The translations under genes and the position numbers were made by a program. Shown here one piece after another: positions 16,062 through 19,845 of a stretch of 19,845 nucleotides of DNA. The DNA is from CAMYLR01 sp039590215 (GTDB taxonomy: Bacteria; Gemmatimonadota; Gemmatimonadetes; JACCXV01; JAHWKZ01), in contig JBDHFX010000048.1 of assembly GCA_039590215.1 (NCBI GenBank), forward strand, positions 1 through 19,845, given 5' to 3'. Under the pieces are notes generated by a model. The model saw nothing but the letters and a program-made list of their open reading frames with translations, was not told the origin of the DNA and searched no databases. The stretch's first letter is position 1. Every line of letters starts with the position of its first letter.

Positions 16062-16078
16062 AAGGCCGGGATTATACT
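16049..16078 (+). promoter_or_regulatory. promoter of glutamate dehydrogenase, predicted leaderless transcript
   Basis: TTGGCC (16049-16054, four of six) and TATACT (16073-16078, five of six) are 18 bases apart. The expected start of transcription is about G16085, and the initiating A of the ATG at 16088 is also possible. The leader would be nought to three bases, with no Shine-Dalgarno. Confidence 0.65.
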
Positions 16079-16087
16079 GCGCTCGCC

Positions 16088-17401
16088 ATGTCCAACCCAC
16101 CGACCGCTGAACCGACTCCGGCCACGCGCGACACCGAGACGATCGACCCAGCTACGGCCGAGCTTGAAACCAACCCGTTTGCCGCCGTCAATCACTATTT
16201 CGACATCGGGGCTACCGCGGCCGGCGTGTCGGAGGACTTCCGGTTGTTGCTCAAGACGCCATATCGTGAGATGCGAGTCGAGGTGCCGGTGAGGATGGAC
16301 GACGGGAAGCTCGAGGTATTCATCGGTTATCGCGTGCAACACAACGGCGCTCGCGGACCGTACAAGGGGGGCATCCGGTATCACCAGGACGCGGACCTTA
16401 GCGAAATCCGGGCGTTGGCCTCGCTGATGACGTGGAAGACGGCCATCGTCGATGTCCCTTTCGGTGGCGCGAAAGGCGGCATTCAAGTCGACCCGCGGGG
16501 AATGAGCCAGCGCGAGCTGCGCGACATGACGCGCCGTTACACATCGCATATCTCCTACATCCTCGGAATCAACCGTGACATACCGGCGCCAGACATGAAC
16601 ACCAACGCGCAGATCATGGCGTGGATGATGGATGCATACGGCCAGCGCTATGGTCACACGCCGGGGATTGTTACCGGCAAGCCGATCCCGCTCGGGGGCT
16701 CGCCAGGTCGCGAGCAGGCGACCGCTCAGGGAGCCGCCTATGTGCTCGAGGCGGCAGCGAGCGATTGTGGTTTCGCGCTTGAGGGAGCACGAGTCGCGAT
16801 CCAGGGTTTTGGCAATGTTGGCAGCTGGTCGGCTCGTATTCTGGACAAGATGGGGGCTACCATCGTGGCGGTTTCGGATGTCGACGGCGCGATCTTCAAC
16901 GGCGACGGACTCGATATCCCGCGGTTGCTAAAGCACGTTGACGACACCGGCGGCGTGGCCGGGTTCCCGGACACCGACCAGGTGACCCAGGAGGAGCTAC
17001 TGACATGTGAATGTGACATTCTCATGCCGGCCGCGATCGGTGGCGTGATCACGCCCGAAATCGCCGCTCGCGTCCGGGCAGGGGTCGTCGTCGAGGCAGC
17101 CAACCACCCGGTGACACCCGGTGGGGACGATGTTCTGAACGGGCGCGGAATCATCGTGCTGCCGGATCTGCTCGTCAACGCCGGCGGCGTGATCGTGTCG
17201 TACTTCGAGTGGGTTCAGAATATCCAGAGGTTCCACTGGTCGCTCGGCAAGGTGAACGAGGAGCTCAAACGATTCATAACCCTGGCCTGGCAGGACGTGT
17301 TCACCACCAACCAGGCAGAGCGGTTAACATATCGCAACGCCTCCTACATGATCGGGATCTCTCGCGTCATGGAAGCAACCCGCCTCCGAGGTTACGTCTA
17401 G
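16088..17401 (+). CDS. gdhA: glutamate dehydrogenase (Glu/Leu/Phe/Val dehydrogenase family)
   Basis: The 437-residue protein interconverts glutamate with 2-oxoglutarate and ammonia using NAD(P). Conserved sites are all present: GPYKGGIRYH (K93), LMTWKTAIVDVPFGGAKGGI at 113-132 (K117, K129), IPAPDMNT with catalytic Asp169, the Rossmann motif QGFGNVGSW at 239-247, and NAGGVIVSYFEWVQN near the end. Length and motifs match the hexameric small-subunit class. A leucine or valine dehydrogenase is less likely given the length and the K93/K117/D169 context. The ATG at 16088 is chosen because a good -10 lies nine bases upstream; a longer frame from 16049 would place coding sequence over the promoter and palindrome. 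It converges with the proline-rich protein gene 25 bases away. Confidence 0.94.
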   Translation: MSNPPTAEPTPATRDTETIDPATAELETNPFAAVNHYFDIGATAAGVSEDFRLLLKTPYREMRVEVPVRMDDGKLEVFIGYRVQHNGARGPYKGGIRYHQDADLSEIRALASLMTWKTAIVDVPFGGAKGGIQVDPRGMSQRELRDMTRRYTSHISYILGINRDIPAPDMNTNAQIMAWMMDAYGQRYGHTPGIVTGKPIPLGGSPGREQATAQGAAYVLEAAASDCGFALEGARVAIQGFGNVGSWSARILDKMGATIVAVSDVDGAIFNGDGLDIPRLLKHVDDTGGVAGFPDTDQVTQEELLTCECDILMPAAIGGVITPEIAARVRAGVVVEAANHPVTPGGDDVLNGRGIIVLPDLLVNAGGVIVSYFEWVQNIQRFHWSLGKVNEELKRFITLAWQDVFTTNQAERLTYRNASYMIGISRVMEATRLRGYV

Positions 17402-17426
17402 CCGTCTGCTTTCTCGGAACCTCCAG

Positions 17427-18083
17427 CTAGCACTGTGCCCGGCGAGCTTTGGCTTCTCCCGGCTTGTCGTCGTCATCGCCGCGGTCGGCTTTGCGGCACC
17501 GGTTGGATCGCCAGACATCGTCGTATCGATCGGCGGGGAGGAATCCCGGCCACGGGATGACGACCGCCACCCCGCCGCCCTCGGCCAGAGCGATGGGTCG
17601 TTTCGGTTCTGGGGTACCCGCTCCGGGCAATGTCGCCAGCCGCGAGTTGACGAGTGACTCCGCTCGCGCGATCGCCAATCGCCTGGCATCGACAGCCGGT
17701 GTTCTGCGGCCGATCCCGGCAGGCTTGACGATCAACGGTTGGGTCGGTTCGGTTAGCGCGTTCAGCGTCGTTGGTGGAATCGTTCTTGTCACAGGAGCCG
17801 TAGGCGACATCGCAGGTTGAGGAATCTCGATCTTTGGTTGCACGGGTTGGGTCGGCAGCGGCGGTGCGTCATCGAATTGCTGACCCGTGGGTTCTGACTC
17901 GGTCCGACGAGGTTGGCTCACAATCGACGGGATGGGAAACCACTCGTCCTCGTCGGTTGACCTGACGTACTCTCTTGACACGGGGATGGAAAGCGTCAGC
18001 AAGGCCACGACGTGGATCGCTGTCGCAGCCAGTATGGCGAGCTTGAAAGGCCGTCCCCACCATGCATCGATGTCTGGTTTCAC
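17427..18083 (-). CDS. hypothetical proline-rich membrane-anchored protein
   Basis: I do not recognise this 218-residue protein. It has a short cytoplasmic start, one membrane segment at about 13-33 (FKLAILAATAIHVVALLTL), then a long periplasmic part. That part is rich in Pro, Thr and Gln from about 50 to 125, followed by a short helix (AVDARRLAIARAESLVNSRLA) and a GGGVAVVIPWPGF segment. The end is highly charged and basic. The N-terminal half resembles the anchor and Pro-rich spacer of TonB-like proteins, but no TonB C-terminal domain is visible. The GTG start has a very strong ribosome binding site, GAGGAGG (18088-18094), four bases upstream. It follows thyX by 68 bases on the same strand, so it may share its transcript. 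Confidence 0.7.
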   Translation of the reverse strand: MKPDIDAWWGRPFKLAILAATAIHVVALLTLSIPVSREYVRSTDEDEWFPIPSIVSQPRRTESEPTGQQFDDAPPLPTQPVQPKIEIPQPAMSPTAPVTRTIPPTTLNALTEPTQPLIVKPAGIGRRTPAVDARRLAIARAESLVNSRLATLPGAGTPEPKRPIALAEGGGVAVVIPWPGFLPADRYDDVWRSNRCRKADRGDDDDKPGEAKARRAQC

Positions 18084-18151
18084 GCACCCTCCTCGGGCCG
18101 CTTACACCTGGCGTCGACGAAGGGTTCGGACCGCTGTACTCCTGGCGCTAA

Positions 18152-19705
18152 TCAGATCCGGCGGGCGAAAGCGTCCACGTCGAGCCTCCAAACCCGCTCG
18201 CCGCAGAAACGTGTTCCCTCGGGGCAGATCGGTCGCTGGCCAGCGCGGAAACGGATCGTGCAGGGTGGGGCCAGATGACGTCCGATTCTCGGATTGACCA
18301 GGGCCACCTGTTGGGCCTCTTCGAGTGACGCCTGCCAAATCTCCTCCTGCGCGTTGTAGCACAGACGCATCGTGTGCTTGTGCCACAAGTTGAGCAGGTT
18401 CGCCGATTCGGTGAACCGGATGGCGACCGCGTTTGGCAGCAGGTACTCGGCGAACTCCGTCGAAGCCCCGGCCGCGCGCACCGCGATGATGTCCTCCCAC
18501 GTTCGCTCCATGCTCTCTCGGTAGGCCGCCTCGACACGAGTGTCTTCGAGCACCAACCGTGGAACGATGTAGTCCGGGTCGCCGGAGACGTGGGCAGTGA
18601 GCGCGGGTCGCGAACCGGGTGTCATGCGGTGGCGTTGGTCTTGTGAGTCACCGGCGTGTGAGAGCCGTTTCCGAAACGTGTAGTGGGGGTGGAAAAGGGC
18701 TCGTGTGAGCTTGGCATGCGTGGTCAGATTGAGCGCCTCACCAAGCAACGGATTGAGTTGCGGATCGAGCGCCAGACTGATCGCTTCGTTATCGGAGAGG
18801 GCGGCCTTGGGCTCGCCGAAAACCTCACGCACGGCATCGGCCAGCACCTCCTCGTTGCGCGCACCGTAGTCGACCAAATGGGCCACCTTGCCATCCAACT
18901 CTCGGTCGAACTCACTTCGAAACGTCCGCCGTCGCTCGCCGTCACCATTGCGGGTGCTCAAAAAGCTGTGCTCAGGAGTGGTGTCCAGCGGAAGCGGTTC
19001 CTCCAGGATCGTCTCGTACGCCGGGTCGTACTCCAGCAATGCATCAACCATCGCGCCGACGACGAGCTTGGTTTCCGACGTTGTGTCTACTTGCTCGCAG
19101 ATCCGAGCGTAACGCAGCAGCGTGATCCCGCTGACGGTGTGATACAGGTAGGCGAACGTCGCTACCGGCAACACGTATCGCGCTATCTCCTGCGCTCGCT
19201 TCTGGATCTCCTTGGCGTACTTCTCAGGGTGTGCTCTTCGGCCTGGGAATCGCTCGTAGTAGGCATCCTCGGTCACCGGCGTCAACAACTCGATCAGCTC
19301 CCGGTACTCTTTCATCTGCCGTTCGATCGCCGATCGATATCGGGATCGGGCTTCCCCTCTCAACGGCGGTACAGCGACGTTTCCCGGCTTCACCTCCACG
19401 TACCGTTGACTCACCTGCTCGCTGTTGTAAAACGGGTGACTGTGCAGGAAACTCCAGATGAAGTGGCGGCTGACGTTGGCGAGCGAGAACTGAAACTGAG
19501 CGTGTTGCAGTGTGGTGTGATGGCCGGCTTGATACAGACTCTTTGCCAGCCCGATCCACCGGTCGTTGATTTCGACGTCGGGGATGATCCCCTTGGAGCT
19601 GTAGCACGTTCGCGCCGTCGCGAGAAAGTTGGCGAACGGCGCCTCGAACGCTTTGGTAAGGCGGACCTCGGGCGCTGGTGAGAGGAAGAGGGTCGGCTGG
19701 TTCAC
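18152..19705 (-). CDS. FAD-dependent thymidylate synthase, double-length tandem ThyX protein
   Basis: ThyX makes dTMP from dUMP using FAD, NADPH and methylene-tetrahydrofolate, and is usually 220-250 residues and tetrameric. This protein is 517 residues with two ThyX-like halves. Half one (about 10-245) has SRHFIWSFLHSH followed by YNSEQVSQRY (79-102), a lengthened form of RHRxxSxNExSxRY, and ARYVLPVATFAYLYH. Half two (about 270-517) has DSQDQRHRMTPGSR (353-366), FAEYLLPNAVAIRF and the typical ending RLCYNAQEEIWQAS. Cysteine-rich pieces APPC and RPICPEGTRFCG follow. The halves seem to hold different parts of the active site. The GTG start is supported by the GTGA overlap with the doxX stop. 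The family is sure; activity is likely but not proven. Confidence 0.88.
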   Translation of the reverse strand: MNQPTLFLSPAPEVRLTKAFEAPFANFLATARTCYSSKGIIPDVEINDRWIGLAKSLYQAGHHTTLQHAQFQFSLANVSRHFIWSFLHSHPFYNSEQVSQRYVEVKPGNVAVPPLRGEARSRYRSAIERQMKEYRELIELLTPVTEDAYYERFPGRRAHPEKYAKEIQKRAQEIARYVLPVATFAYLYHTVSGITLLRYARICEQVDTTSETKLVVGAMVDALLEYDPAYETILEEPLPLDTTPEHSFLSTRNGDGERRRTFRSEFDRELDGKVAHLVDYGARNEEVLADAVREVFGEPKAALSDNEAISLALDPQLNPLLGEALNLTTHAKLTRALFHPHYTFRKRLSHAGDSQDQRHRMTPGSRPALTAHVSGDPDYIVPRLVLEDTRVEAAYRESMERTWEDIIAVRAAGASTEFAEYLLPNAVAIRFTESANLLNLWHKHTMRLCYNAQEEIWQASLEEAQQVALVNPRIGRHLAPPCTIRFRAGQRPICPEGTRFCGERVWRLDVDAFARRI

Positions 19706-19845
19706 GTCTCCATGCTGGCTGCCTCAGGTCCGGATGAGTTGGCCCCGCGGCCCTTTCGGAACTGGCCGTCGATCGAGAATGGGCCCGGACCGAGCACGAT
19801 GACGCCGATCAGCATCACGATCAGCGCGAGACTGTACTCGTAACC
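19702..19845 (-). CDS. DoxX-family membrane protein (partial, C-terminus only)
   Basis: Only the last 47 residues are in the window; the 5' part lies beyond the right edge. The start of the visible part, GYEYSLALIVMLIGVIVLGPGPFSID, is a membrane segment ending in the G-P-G-x-F/Y-S-x-D pattern that closes DoxX proteins. DoxX are small four-helix membrane proteins tied to redox or sulfur chemistry in some species. The TGA overlaps the thyX GTG (GTGA), so the two are probably translated together. The call rests on the final helix only. Confidence 0.75.
   Translation of the reverse strand, partial: GYEYSLALIVMLIGVIVLGPGPFSIDGQFRKGRGANSSGPEAASMET

Noticed and set aside
18683..19681. A 332-codon open frame antisense to thyX
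   Set aside because: It is the kind of long open frame expected opposite a high-GC coding region. It has no recognisable domain, and the thyX strand carries clear family motifs.
1..19845. CRISPR array, tRNA or rRNA gene, transposase, phage or toxin-antitoxin genes
   Set aside because: None was recognised on reading both strands. The content is ordinary chromosomal genes, though a tRNA scan was not run.

Overview
This window looks like a compact, housekeeping stretch of chromosome from a high-GC, diderm (Gram-negative type) bacterium. Supporting signs are a lipobox-bearing M48 protease, a GT9 (heptosyltransferase-like) glycosyltransferase, a signal peptidase I and secreted proteins. A short primary sigma factor without region 1.1, a DUF4153 membrane protein and a double-length ThyX would fit a Gemmatimonadota-like lineage. 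That placement is a weak inference made without any database search. No rRNA, tRNA, CRISPR array, insertion sequence, phage gene or recognisable defence system was seen, and no gene-free stretch exceeds about 170 bases.

Layout. A partial M48 lipoprotein protease (1-594, minus) diverges from a TrmH/SpoU RNA methyltransferase coupled to a secreted P1 (DmpA-type) peptidase (683-2712, plus). These face a minus-strand pair, an unrecognised 85-residue protein and a GT9 glycosyltransferase (4133-2788). Next come a GNAT acetyltransferase and an NtrC-type response regulator (4302-6262, plus), whose last 129 bases overlap a convergent family 5 uracil-DNA glycosylase (6823-6134, minus). A hotdog thioesterase, a broken aldehyde dehydrogenase and signal peptidase I follow (6898-9688, plus). 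Then comes the primary sigma factor with its own near-consensus promoter, followed by DUF4153, an arginase-family ureohydrolase and a small secreted protein (9798-14165, plus). A DUF255/YyaL thioredoxin-fold protein (15987-14173, minus) diverges from glutamate dehydrogenase (16088-17401, plus). The right end is a minus-strand cluster: DoxX (partial), a tandem-domain ThyX and a proline-rich membrane-anchored protein.

How the genes fit together. Many neighbours share ATGA or GTGA stop/start overlaps, which points to translational coupling in short operons. The most concrete anomaly is a perfect 16-bp tandem duplication inside the aldehyde dehydrogenase gene. It shifts the frame and splits an otherwise complete 494-residue enzyme. 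Other points worth checking are a probable leaderless glutamate dehydrogenase mRNA whose -35 region sits in a perfect 14-bp palindrome, the fused double ThyX, a ureohydrolase with Gln in place of a metal-binding His, and the convergent coding overlap at the response regulator. I did not find convincing evidence of a wholly new multi-gene system.
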